From contig CM042686.1 in the NCBI GenBank assembly GCA_023614405.1, forward strand, positions 351,548,329 through 351,612,328: DNA of 64,000 nucleotides. The letters are read 5' to 3'. The first letter of the stretch is position 1. Every line of letters starts with the position of its first letter. The notes under the pieces were generated by a model, which was given only the letters and a program-made list of their open reading frames with translations, made no database searches and had not been told where the DNA came from. The translations under genes were made by a program, and so were the position numbers. Of the stretch, positions 46,523 through 59,200 are shown in pieces. The DNA comes from Avena insularis. Its lineage: Eukaryota > Streptophyta > Magnoliopsida > Poales > Poaceae.

Positions 46523-48462
46523 CGCCACAGGACGCGTCGCCAAATGGGGGATAGAGCTTTCAGCTTTTGATATTGAGTATAAACCTTGGACAGCAATCAA
46601 ATCCCGAATTCTTGCCGACTTTGTCGTTGATTGGACAGAGACGAAGGAGAATATGACCCTCCCTGAGTCGGAATATTGGACCCTCTACTTTGATGGGTCT
46701 AAGGCTCGAGGGGGCTCAGGGGCTGGCGTGGTGCTCAAATCACCCCAAGGAGATAAACTTCTATACATGTTGCAGATCCACTTCACAGCGACAAATAATA
46801 TTGCCGAGTATGAAGCACTGCTGCATGGAATCCGGATTGCTAAGGATATTGGCATCCGATGTTTGATGTGTTATGGAGATTCGGATCTTGTTGCTCAGCA
46901 AGTTTCGGATATTTGTAATGCAAATAAGCACATGGCAGCGTATAAAGCTGTCGTGGATGATTTATCTAAATCGTTCGAAGGGTTTGAGGTTCAACACATC
47001 CCTCGAGCAGAAAACGAGGAAGCAGATGCATTATCTCGGATAGGCACTACAAGGAAAGAGGTCCCGGGTGGCGCTTTTTTAGAGCACCTCAAAGTTCCCT
47101 CAATAAAGGGAGTAGATGAGGAATATCCGACCAAATCCGACTCACCTCTAGTAGCAGTTCTACCTGTAATTCCCAGCTGGACTCAACCGTACCTTGATTA
47201 TCTGGTAGATGGCAAATTACCCGAAGATGAGGTCCTGAGCCGGCAGATTATCCGACAAGCGAAAGCCTATATTATAGTTAAAGGTGAGCTCTATAAGCGG
47301 AGTGTCTCTGGGGTTTTTCAGCGCTGCGTATCTCCGGAAGGAGTGGAAATCTTAAGATAAATCCACGAAGGCGAGTGTGGTCATCACGCTGCAGCCAAAT
47401 CCTTAGTGGCAAAAGCTTTTAGACATGGATTTTTCTGGCTTACAGCTCAGGCAGATGCCGAACGATTAGTCAAGATGTGCAAGGGCTGCCAGAAGTACGC
47501 CAAACAAGCTCATGTTCCAGCTGATCAGTTGCGAACAATACCTATAACATGGCATTTTGTGGTCTGGGGGCTTGATATGGTAGGACCATTTAGACATGTT
47601 CCAAGTGGATTTACTCGCCTCTTAGTGATGGTGGATAAATTTACAAAGTGGATCGAGGCTAAACCCGTCACTAGTTGTGATGGAGCAACAGCCAAAAGAT
47701 TTGTCGAGGATGTTATAATCCGGTATGGTTATCCGCATAGCATTATCACGGACAACGGGAGTAACTTTTCTATGGGAGAATTGGCTGAATTCTGCAATGA
47801 GCAAAATATCCGGCTTGACATTGCGTCAGTTGCACATCCACAGGCTAACGGACAAGTTGAAAGAGCTAATGGTTTAATCCTACAAGGCCTAAAACCGAGA
47901 CTCGAAGCACCACTACGACGTGCTGTGGGGGCTTGGTCAGAGGAATTACCCTCTGTAATATGGAGTTTACGAACAACTCCGAACAGGTCAACCGGAATAC
48001 ACACCTTTCTTCTTGGTCTATGGCGCAGAAGCAGTTCTTCCTAGTGATTTGTTTCACACTTCTCCTAAAGTGGCCGCGTATATTGAAGAGGATGCCGAGA
48101 TTTCTCGACAAAATGATCTCGACTTGGTCGAAGAAGTTCGCGCCGTTGCTGAGATGAGATCAACAGCCTATCAGCAGGAGTTACGCAAGTATCATAGCCA
48201 GAGAGTCAGAAACAGATCTTTCAATAAAAGTGATTTGGTTCTCCGGCTTGTGCAACAAAGAAAGCACAAACTTTCCCCAGTATGGGAAGGGCCCTTTTAA
48301 GTTAGTCGAGTATTGCACAATGGTTCGTACTACTTAACTGACATGAGGCCAGTCAAAGAAAGACATGCTACTAAGAAGAGAAAGAGAGCTGGAGGCAGTA
48401 CAAATCCGGATGAGTTAGACAGACCATGGAATATTGCTCAGCTACGTCCCTTTTATTCTTAG
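46523..48462 (+). pseudogene. Tat element, second RNase H and integrase
   Basis: A second, archaeal-type RNase H: LYFDGSKARGGSGAG, AEYEALLHGI, GDSDLVAQQV and NEEADALSRIG, with all four acidic positions present. TAA at 47,358 interrupts the linker. Integrase follows with zinc-binding CKGCQKYAKQAH, GLDMVGPF (D), ITDNGSNFS (D) and PQANGQVERANGLI (E), all intact. An extra base at about 47,996 shifts the frame (TGIHTFLL for TGYTPFFLVYG), and TAA at 48,298 follows GPF. The C-terminal tail runs to TAG 48,460-48,462 (LRPFYS). Confidence 0.88.
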
Positions 48463-49042
48463 TTTATCCTTCTTTGCAATCATACATATGTACATGTTCT
48501 GTGAGAAATAAAAGTCTTGGTTGCCTCAAGTTTTTTCTGAGAAGTTTTACAATCTTATTTCTGAATGATCATGTCATAGTCAAAAATCCCAGAATACTTG
48601 AAAGTACTTTATGCTCATGTTTGTTCTGGTATAGATTTCCGATTCTAAAAATGCTACCTTCGGGTATAACTCTAAATTTTCTAGTCTATACTTTGGTTAT
48701 TTGTCTGATTGCCGGATGCGGGTATTTTCTGAGTAGTGAATTGTTGGTACTGGAAGCCAGCTTTGTTTCCGAGTTTAAACTGGTTTAGCAATTGAGCTCC
48801 GTTGCTCGGCAAAGTTTCCGTGCAGAAGGTTTAGCCGGCTCACGAAAGGGACGAGGGGGAAAGCCAGATAAATGATAAGTATAGACGAAAAAGTATAAGT
48901 GCTTATGTAAAATTTCAGGCACACAAAAATTTAAAGCCAAAAAGTGCTGAATAGATCAAAAGCTTAGCACTAGCAAAATTATAGTACTGCATATTTACAG
49001 ACCTATCATGTTTTTCAGAATAATACAATTGTTTTTGGCAAT
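48463..49042. other. Tat element spacer between pol and antisense gene
   Basis: AT-rich region where sense pol (ending 48,462) and the antisense gene (ending 49,043) converge. It probably holds the 3' ends of the converging transcripts. No further ORF supported. Confidence 0.4.
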
Positions 49043-52000
49043 CTATGATGCAGGAGGAGAGGAAGGAGCTGCCGGCTCGCTGGATACATCGCCTTGATAT
49101 CGTTCCGAGATGTCTAGATCCGATACGGTCTGTTCATCGTCAGAAACTTTTACTGATTCTTCGGGAGGCAGAGGCGGCGTGTCCACGCGGGTGAAGAAGG
49201 GAGTGTCGTAGCTGGTTAGATCAGCTATATGGCACGCATATCCGGTGCAGGAGTCCATGATCGCCTTGATGTCTTGCTCCTGACCATCTTCATACAGTGT
49301 AGAATACCCTCTGGTCACTTGCCATATCTCCATGCTTCCATGGTGGCTCATGACCATGGTGAGAGCGTTTTGCACCACGGATCGCGTGTAGGACATATTC
49401 CAATCCTGGACAAGCTGCGGCATATCCTTCGCCTTGTCCCGCACCTGAAAATCCGACATGCTATGCATATCCGGAAGCTTGAGAGCTTCGCCAATATCAT
49501 CAAGGGATTGGCGGAAGTCATGAAGAAAATCACTGACTTGGGTAAGCCGGTGGGTGCAAGGCTCGGCACAGATGGAGTCCGTCAAGTTCAGAGGACCTAT
49601 ACACAAAAACAGTTAAGAAATCCGACATTGAAAGAAGTTGAAGAAAATAGACAAATCAGACAGATGGAACATACCGAATATGACGTCGTCAACTTTGGTA
49701 TTCTCTTCCCGAAGACTCTGGAGTTCAGCATGGAGCGCCTCGGAAAGGTCCTTCTCTCTGCACAGCTCATTATTGAGGTCCGAGATTTTTTGATCTTGAG
49801 CAGCAATCTTGCGATCACGCTCGTCAGTAGCCATGGAGGAGGATTCAAGAACTTGAGCGATGCTCTTCTCATGATCCGCCTTGAGCTTATCCATCTCTTG
49901 GTGAAGTTCTTTGTTATCCACCACCAAGTTTTTGAGGTTCTCGGCCTCTTCAATCATAGCGCAGGATTGTTTCACCAGCGCTGTAGGTCAAAAAAGAACA
50001 ACAGTTCAGGGAAAAATTCGACTGTGAAAACATGAAAGACAGGGCTTGAGTCTCGGAATGTTTACCCTCGGCCTCATCCTTGGAGACCTTCAGCTCAGCA
50101 TTTTCAAGTTGGAGAGATCTGATCTCTCTCCGGTTGTTGCGGATATTCTTCAACAAATCCTGGTTATATGAATTAACTTTTTGTAAGTCAGAATACCCAG
50201 AGTCAGAAGTCTACTGAAGACTCGGGCTAATATTGTTACTAATATCAGCACGAGCCTTGGGGGCTACACTAGTTCATTCTTTGGCATCCTAAGGAAGCAT
50301 AAACTCGGATTAAATATCCTAATTCATGCTTGGGGGCTAGAGGATATGATATACAATAAAGAAAAACGTGAGTTAGAATTTCGACTTACATGATGTTCAT
50401 GTGTGAGCTTGCTCAGACATATGTTCACCTCGGTGGAAACTTTCTTGGCGAGGGTGAGTGGGATAATCGGAGGTGGTGGAAACACACCAGCTCTAAGTCC
50501 CTCGTCGCGAATGCGAACTTGTTCAAGAAGGTCGGAGTACTTGATGTCTTCCGCCTCTTGTGCTTCTTCTTCGGCAGAGAGATTTCTCTTCTCCATGCAT
50601 TGCCTAGCCAGCCGCTGGATCTCTTTCGCAGATTTCTGGGACAAGCCAAACTTGGCAAGACCCGGATTGTTGAGAAGGTTTTGGGCAAAGATCTCTGCCG
50701 AGGGACCATTACCCAAAGAGGGTTCACCCTTATCTAAACCTGACTCACTCATGGTGACGTCAGTTTACGATTCAAGGATCACTGGCTCCGTTGAAGGAGC
50801 CGGATCTTCTACGACATTCGGCAAAGGAGTGATCACCGGCATTGTAGAGGATTGGGGGCAGGAGTCGGAGGAGGCACGGCAGGGGAAGCTATGGTCATCT
50901 TCGTCTGTCGCAGGGGCTTCGGCGAAGTTCCCTTCCCCTTGCCCTTGATGAGCTGCTTAGCTCTGAGAATGTAACAGAGTCGAAAACATTACATCTTGGA
51001 AGAAAATTCGAGAAAGGTACAAAGGCGCAAAGTTGTGTTGAAAGTTACCTCTTCACGACGGGCACCTCATTTGTGCCAACAGCCACTATCGGAGGCTTGC
51101 GCTTCTTGGGCACAATGTCGTGCAATGGGACTAGTTTAACCTCCTGAGAGAACTCGGGAGGATATCCTTCGAGCAGAGCAAATTCCGACTCGGGCAGGTC
51201 AGCAAGCTGAAAAGAATAAAACATATCAGTATTGCAATATAACTTAAAGAATGAAACACATAAAAAGGTTTATTGTTAAGAGCTTACCGGCACAACAGGG
51301 TCTTTCGCTGTGTGCATATCCAGAGAAACCTCCGGGATTCTCCTCTCGATCCGCTCCCTTATCAGCCATTTAATCTGGATTATATAACCTTGTGAGGTAT
51401 AGGCTCTGGGGTTGATACGGAGGGAATCCTTTTTGGACGATGTGATGGAGTGCATCAGTCGGTTTCCGTGGTACTAAAGGGGTTGGATCCGGCGTGACAC
51501 CCAACATTGGACCAAGTCAGATCCCTTCAGTCCTTTGTGTTTGATCAGATATTCGATGCACCTCTTGGTGAGGATCAGATCGTCACTGAGAGCCAGAGGT
51601 GCCTCGTCCCAAGACAGTTGGGCCGTGGCGGCTCCATCGATGAAAGCCGGCAAAGCAGTGACTTTGCCGGGAGCTGGAACATCTTTGTGGTAAAAGAAGG
51701 TGGCTAGCCATTGTTTGACCGAGTCACTGGCTAGAATCTTTGGGTATGCGTGATCACGCCTAACCGAAAAGCTAATTGTACCGGTAATATAAGGATTATC
51801 GGCCGTGATAGAATTTCTTCGGACATGGAAGTAGTACCGGAATAAGGTAAGACTCGGCCTAATACCGAGAAATCGCTCGCACAAAGCCGCATATGCTCTC
51901 ATCTCTAGGAGGGAGTTGGGAGGAAGATGGTGGAGTTGAACACTATAGTGATCTATCACCTCGGAAAAGAATTCCGAGGGAGGAAATGACAAACCTCTGT

Positions 52001-52229
52001 CGAGGTGGGTGCCAAAGTGTACCCGCTCGTCGGCGCGCGGGTTGGGGATGGTCTCGTCGGAGCCGCTCCGCCAGTCGCCAGCACGGAGGAGCCCTTCTTT
52101 CTCCATGCCGCGGAGCTTCTCGTCGTCCAGCACGCAGGGGATCCAGACCCCGCGATAGCTTTCCTTCTTCACCGTCGCCTCCGCCATCGTTGCTGCCGTA
52201 GCCAAGCCGGAAGATGAAGACGAAGCCAT
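49043..52229 (-). pseudogene. Antisense six-exon gene in the Tat element: Transposase_28-like domain plus coiled coil
   Basis: Minus-strand exons inferred from GT-AG borders: 51,288-52,229; 51,049-51,206; 50,390-50,962; 50,066-50,159; 49,675-49,980; 49,043-49,596. Phases agree at all five junctions (0, 2, 0, 1, 1). Exon 1 reads MASSSSS, GVWIPCVLDDEKL, FPPSEFFSEVIDHYSVQLHHL, LCERFLGIRPSLTLFRYYF, the pattern of the 'putative gypsy type transposon' family (PF04195, Transposase_28). Exons 2-3 are basic and Pro-rich, exons 3-5 form long coiled coils, and exon 6 ends in an acidic Ser/Pro tail. The full product would be about 875 residues. It is disabled by TAG at 51,474 and a frameshift in exon 3 (about 50,760-50,840). 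Function is unknown. Related antisense ORFs are known from Tat elements. Confidence 0.75.
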
Positions 52230-52770
52230 TCTTCTGGAGCGCCGGTGACCTTAGATGGGCAGCGCTGGGAGTTTCGGGAAGCAGGGAAGCTCTATGCGCG
52301 AGGGATATTTGGAGGAGAGGAAACGGCGAGGGAACAGGTGAAGAGAGATGAAGAAGAATCCTCACCTCTTATATCCACCTAACCATGCCAAGATTCGTGC
52401 AAATGACACTGTGTAACCGCCACGCGTCGTGGAAGGAACTAGGAAGGACCCACGCGATGATTACATCGTCTCGATCAACGCGTACACATTGAAACGGCGG
52501 ACCCACCAACGGTCGTGCTGACAGGACGTTTGTCAGATGACGTGACTTGACCGTGACGAGTGTCAGATGACGTCAGAGACCAAGTTCCGGTTTAGTTTGA
52601 AATCAAGCTGGAAAATCCGAGTAACATGTTGATAGGTCCGACTTATTTTTAAGACCCGGATCGTATTTCTTGTTGTGAAGTTTCAGGAACCCTTCAAGAT
52701 TCTGCAAGCCGAAGATCAAGCTAGATGATGATGAATCCGACTTTGGATCTTGGAGAGTTCCGAGGGCTGC
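52230..52770. other. Antisense-gene promoter region and 3' end of Tat element interior
   Basis: Upstream of the antisense ATG. On the minus strand there is CTCTTATATCC/ATATAAGAGG at about 52,365-52,375, a possible TATA element about 140 bp before the ATG. Purine-rich GGAGAGTTCCGAGGG just before 52,771 is a weak polypurine tract. Confidence 0.45.
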
Positions 52771-53279
52771 TGTTGGGGATATACTTTCTGGGTATCCTCA
52801 CAGTTCCTCACTGACCAGGGTGGCCCACTTAGGGTTAGATCTTTGCTTCATGGGCAGCCCAGTGAGGGAGAAGAGACGGAGTCCAATCTGGCTACGGGCA
52901 GGCCCAGAAGACCTACTGACTTAGGCCCACAGTGTTGCTTGTAGTTCAAGATGTACTCTGTAACCGACTCTTACTCGTAGCCGGATAGATCTCTCCTGTA
53001 AACCCTAGGCCGGATATCTATATAAGCCGTCCTAGGGAGAGCCTTTAGGCACCTACCCTCATAGTTTACAAACTCGCACAGGTGAACCCTTGTAACCCAT
53101 ATTCCGGTTCTGCCGTATTATTGGATTGCTAGCAGGAGTAGGATCCGTCCAAAGCCGGCAGATTCGAACCTGGGTAAACTTGTGTGCTCACCGTCCCGGA
53201 ACACCGTACGTCTCACACCCCTCTCTTCCGCACGCCTCGAGGACCCCCTCATGGCGTACTTGTCATCAATTCGACGACA
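52771..53279 (+). repeat. Tat-element 3' LTR (509 bp)
   Basis: Begins TGTTGGGGATATACTT and ends TCGACGACA, followed by CAAAC. The differences from the 5' LTR are almost all single substitutions, plus one short indel near 53,050. Confidence 0.95.
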
Positions 53280-56200
53280 CAAACCACACATGGATCCACC
53301 AGTGTTATTACATGTGTGTTCTTCTCATGAACCACAACCAGTGTCATTGCATGTCTGTTCTTCTCACAAACCACATAATGATCCACCAGTGTCATTGCAT
53401 GTATGTTCTTCTAAACAAACCACATAAGGATCCCCCAGTGTCATTGTATGTGTGTTCTTTACATGAACCACATCTAGAGTCATTGCATGTGTGTTTTTCT
53501 AAACAAACCACATAAGGATCCACCAGTGTCATTGCATGTCTGTTCTTTTCATGAACCACACCCAGTGTCATTGCATGTCTGTTCCTCTAAACAAACCACA
53601 TAAGGATCCACCAGTGTCATTGCATGTCTGTTCTTTTCATGAACCACACATGGATCCAACAGTGTCATTGCATGTGTGTTCTTTTCATGAACCACAGCTA
53701 GAGTCATTGCATGTGTGTTCTTCTAAACAAACCACACATGGATCCACCTAGTGTGATTGCATGTCTATTCTTTTCACAAACCACACATGGATCTACCAGT
53801 GTCATTGCATGTGTGTTCTTTTCATGAACCACAGCTAGAGTCATTCCATGTGTGTTCTTCTAAACAAACCACACATGGATCCACCTAGTGTGATTGCATG
53901 TCTGTTCTTTTCACAAACCACACATGGATCCACCTAGTGTGATTACATGTGTGTTATTTTCACAAACCACACATGGATCCACCAGTGTCATTGGATGTGT
54001 GTTCTTTTCATGAACGATAGCTAGAGTTATTACATGTCTGTTCTTTCCACAAACCACACATGGATCCACCTAGTGTGATTGCATGTATGTTCTTCTCATG
54101 AACCACATAAGGATCCACCAGTTTCATTGCATGTCTGTTCTTTTCACAAACCACATAAGGATCCACCAGTGTCATTGCATGTATGTTCTTTTCATGAACC
54201 ACATAAGGATCCACCAGTGTCATTGCATGTGTGTTCTTCTCATGAACCACACATGGATCCACCAGTGTCATTGCATGTCTGTTCTTTTCATGAACCACAC
54301 CCAGTTTCATTGCATGTCTATTCCTCTAAACAAACCACATAAGGATCCACCAGTGTCATTGCATGTCTGTTCTTTTCATGAACCACACATGGATCCACCA
54401 GTGTCATTTCATGTGTGTTCTTTTCATGAACCACAGCTAGAGTCGTTGCATCTATGTTCTTCTAACAAACCACACATGGATCCACCTAGTGTGATTGCAT
54501 GTCTGTTCTTTTCACAAACCACACATGGATCCACCAGTGTCATTGCATGTGTGTTCTTTTCATGAACCATAGCTAGAGTCATTGCATGTCCAAACCACAC
54601 ATGGATCCACCTAGTCTGATTGCATGTCTATTCTTTTCATAAACCACACATGGATCCACCAGTGTCATTGCATGTGTGTTGTTCTCATGAACCACAGCCA
54701 GTGTCATTGCATGTGTGTTCTTCTCACAAACCACATAAGGATCCACCAGTGTCATTGCATGTATGTTCTTCTAAACAAACCACATAAGGATCCCCTAGTG
54801 TCATTGCATGTGTGTTCTTAACATGAACCACAGCTAGAGTCATTGCATGTGTGTTCTTCTAAACAAACCACATAAGGATCCACTAGTGTCATTGCATGTG
54901 TGTTCTTTTCATGAACCACACCCATTGTCATTGCATGTCTGTTCCTCTAAACAAACAACATAAGGATACACCAGTGTCATTGCAGGTGTGTTCTTTTCAT
55001 GAACCACACATGGATCCACCAGTGTCATTGCATGTGTGTTCTTTTCATGAACCACAGCTAGAGTCATTCCATGTGTGTTTTTCTAAACAAACCACACATG
55101 GATCCACCTAGTGTGATTGCATGTCTGTTCTTTTCACAAACCACACATGGATCCACCTAGTGTGATTGCATGTCTGTTCTTTTCAGAAACCACACATGGA
55201 TCCACCAGTGTCATTGGATGTGTGTTCTTTTCATGAACGATAGCTAGAGTTATTGCATGTCTGTTCTTTCCACAAACCACACATGGATCCACCTAGTGTG
55301 ATTGCATGTCTGTTCTTCTCATGAACCACATAAGGATCCACCAGTGTCATTGCATGTATGTTCTTTTCACAAACCACATAAGGATCCACCAGTGTCATTG
55401 CACGTATGTTCTTTTCATGAACCACATAAGGATCCACCAGTGTCATTGCATGTGTGTTCTTCTCATGAACCACACATGGATCCACCAGTGTCATTGCATG
55501 TCTGTTCTTTTCATGAACCACAACCAGTTTCATTGCATGTCTATCCTCTAAACAAACCACATAAGGATCCACCAATGTCATTGCATGTTTGTTCTTTTCA
55601 TGAACCACACATGGATCCACCAGTGTCATTGCATGTGTGTTCTTTTCATGAACCACAGCTAGAGTCGTTGCATCTATGTTCTTCTAACAAACCACACATG
55701 GATCCACCTAGTGTGATTGCATGTCTGTTCTTTTCACAAACCACACATGGATCCACCAGTGTCATTGCATGTGTGTTCTTTTCATGAACCATAGCTAGAG
55801 TCATTGCATGTACAAACCACACATGGATCCACCTAGTGTGATTGCATGTCTATTCTTTTCATAAACCACACATGGATCCACCAGTGTCATTGCATGTGTG
55901 TTGTTCTCATGAACCATAGCCAGTGTCATTGCATGTCTGTTCTTCTCACAAACCACATAAGGATCCACCAGTGTCATTGCATGTATGTTCTTCTAAACAA
56001 ACCACATAAGGATCCCCTAGTGTCATTGCATGTGTGTTCTTAACATGAACCAAAGCTAGAGTCATTGCATGTGTGTTCTTCTAAACAAACCACATAAGGA
56101 TCCACTAGTGTCATTGCATGTGTGTTCTTTTCATGAACCACACCCGGTGTCATTGCATGTCTGTTCCTCTAAACAAACAACATAAGAATACACTAGTGTC

Positions 56201-59200
56201 ATTGCAGGTTTGTTCTTTTCATGAACCACACATGGATCCACCAGTGTCATTGCATGTGTGTTCTTTTCATGAACCACAGCTAGAGTCATTCCATGTGTGT
56301 TCTTCTAAACAAACCCTACATGGATCCACCTGGTGTGACTGCATGTCTGTTCTTTTCACAAACCACACATGGATCCACCTAGTGTGATTGCATGTCTGTT
56401 CTTTTCACAAATCACACATGGATCCAGCAGTGTCATTGGATGTGTGTTCTTTTCATGAACGATAGCTAGAGTTATTGCATGTCTGTTCTTTCCACAAACC
56501 ACACATGGATCCACCTAGTGTGATTGCATGTCTGTTCTTCTCATGAACCACATAAGGATCCACCAGTGTCATTGCATGTCTGTTATTTTCACAAACCACA
56601 TAAGGATCCACAGTGTCATTGCATGTATGTTCTTTTCATGAACCACATAAGGATCCACCAGTGTCATTGCATTTGTGTTCTTCTCATGAACCACACATGG
56701 ATCCACCAGTGTCATTGCATGTCTGTTCTTTTCATGAACCACGCCTAGTTTCATTGCATGTCTATTCCTCTAAACAAACCACATAAGGATCCACCAGTGT
56801 CATTGCATGTCTGTTCTTTTCATGAACCACACATGGATCCACTAGTGTCATTGCATGTGTGTCCTTTTCATGAACCACAGCTAGAGTCGTTGCTCTATGT
56901 TCTTCTAACAAACCACACATGGATCCACCTAGTGTGATTGCATGTCTATTCTTTTCACAAACCACACATGGATCCACCAGTGTCATTGCATGTGTGTTCT
57001 TTTCATGAACCACAGCTAGAGTCATTGCATGTCCAAACCACACATGGATCCACCTAGTGTGATTGCATGTCTATTCTTTTCATAAACCACACATGGATCC
57101 AGCAGTGTCATTGCATGTGTGTTGTTCTCATGAACCACAGCCAGTGTCATTGCATGTCTGTTCTTCTCACAAACCACATAAGGATCCACCAGTGTCATTG
57201 CATGTATGTTCTTCTAAACAAACCACATAAGGATCCCCTAGTGTCATTGCATGTGTGTTCTTAACATGAACCACAGATAGAGTCATTGCATGTGTGTTCT
57301 TCTAAACAAACCAAATAAGGATCTACCAGTGTCATTTCATGTCTGTTCTTTTCATGAACCACACCCAGTGTCATTGCATGTCTGTTCCTCTAAACTAACC
57401 ACATAAGGATGCACCAGTATCATTGCATGTCTGTTCTTTTCACAAACCATAAATGGATCCACCAGTGTCATTGCATGTCTGTTTTTCTCATGAACCACAC
57501 ATGGATCCACCAGTGTCATTGCATGTCTGTTCTTTTCATGAACCACACCTAGTGTTATTACATGTGTGTTCCTCTAAACAAACCACATAAGGATCCACCA
57601 GTGTCATTGCATGTCTGTTCTTTTCATGAACCACACATGGATCTACCAGTGTCATTGCATGTCTGTTCTTTTTACAAACCACATAAGGATCCACCAGTGT
57701 CATTTCATGTCTATTCTTTTCATGAACCACATAAGGATCCACCAGTTTCATTGGATGTGTGTTCTTCTCATGAACCACACATGGATCCACCAGTGTCATT
57801 GCATGTCTGTTATTTTCATGCACCATACCCAGTGTCATTGCACGTCTATTCCTCTAAACAAACCACATAAGGATCCACCAGTGTCATTGCATGTCTCTTC
57901 TTTTCATGAACCACACATGGATCCACCAGTGTGTCATTGCATGTGTGTTCTTTTCATGAACCACAGCTAGAGTCATTGCATGTGTGTTCTTCTAAACAAA
58001 CCACACATGGATCCACCTAGTGTGATTGCATGTGTGTTCTTTTCACAAACCACACATGGATACAACAGTGTCATTGCATGTGTGTTCTTTTCATGAACGA
58101 TAGCTAGAGTCATTGCATGTGTGTTCTTCTAAACAAACCACATAAGGATCCACCAGTGTCATTGCATGTATGTTCTTTTTACGAACCACAGCTAGAGTCA
58201 TTGCATGTCTGTTACTTCCACAAACCACATATGGATCCACTCGTGTCATTGCATGTCTGTTCTTTACATGAACCACGGCTAGAGTTATTGCATGTGTTTT
58301 CTTCTCAAGAACCATAGCCAGTGTCATTGCATGTCTGTTCTTCTCACAAACCACATAACGATCTACCAGTGTCATTGCTTGTCTGTTCTTCTAAACAAAC
58401 CACATAAGGATCCACTAGTGTCATTCCATGTGTGTTCTTTTCATGAACCACAGCTAGAGTCATTGCATGTGTGTTCTTCTAAACAAACCACATAAGGATC
58501 CACCAGTGTCATTGCATGTCTGTTCCTTTCATGAACCACACCCAGTGTCATTGCATGTCTGTTCCTCTAAACAAACCACACATGGATCCACCTAGAGTTA
58601 TTGCATGTCAGTTCTTTTCACAAACCACACATGGATCCACCAGTGTCATTGCATGTGTGTTCTTTTCGTGAACCACGGCTAGAGTCATTGCATGTGTGTT
58701 CTTCTAAACAAACCACATAAGGCTCCACCAGTGTCATTGCATGTGTGTTCTTCTCATGAACCACACCTAGTGTCATTGCATGTGTGTTCTTCTCATGAAC
58801 CACACCCAGTGTCATTGCATGTGTGTTCTTCTCATGAACCACACATGGATACACCAGTGTCATTGCATGTGTGTTCCTTTCATGAACCACAGCTAGAGTC
58901 ATTGCATGTCTGTTCTTCTAAACAAACCACATAAGGATCCACCAGTGTCATTGCATGTGTGTTCTTTTCATTAACCATAGATAGAGTCATTACATGTGTG
59001 CTCTTCTAAATAAACCACATAAGGATCCACCAGTGTCATTGCATGTGTGTTCTTCTCATGAACCACACATGGATCCACCAGTGTTATTGCATGTCTGTTA
59101 TTTTCATGAACCATACCCAGTGTCATTGCATGTCTGTTACTTCCACAAACCACATTTGGATCCACCAGTGTCATTGCATGTCTGTTCTTTTCATGAACCA

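Larger units (their letters stand above)
40673..53279 (+). mobile_element. Tat-lineage Gypsy LTR retrotransposon with antisense gene, 12.6 kb
   Basis: Complete in structure: 5' LTR, PBS, gag, protease, RT, RNase H, second RNase H, integrase, a 4.3-kb region with an antisense multi-exon gene, then the 3' LTR, with a perfect 5-bp duplication. Two RNase H domains and a large pol-to-LTR interval with an antisense ORF are features of the Tat lineage (Grande, RIRE2 and relatives). Sense coding is disabled by at least five stops, two frameshifts and a lost RT catalytic Asp. My hand count gives about 35-40 differences between the ~510-bp LTRs. Confidence 0.92.

Noticed and set aside
49229..50035. 268-codon plus-strand ORF in the Tat element
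   Set aside because: It spans predicted introns and lies opposite the phase-consistent antisense exons. It has no domain.
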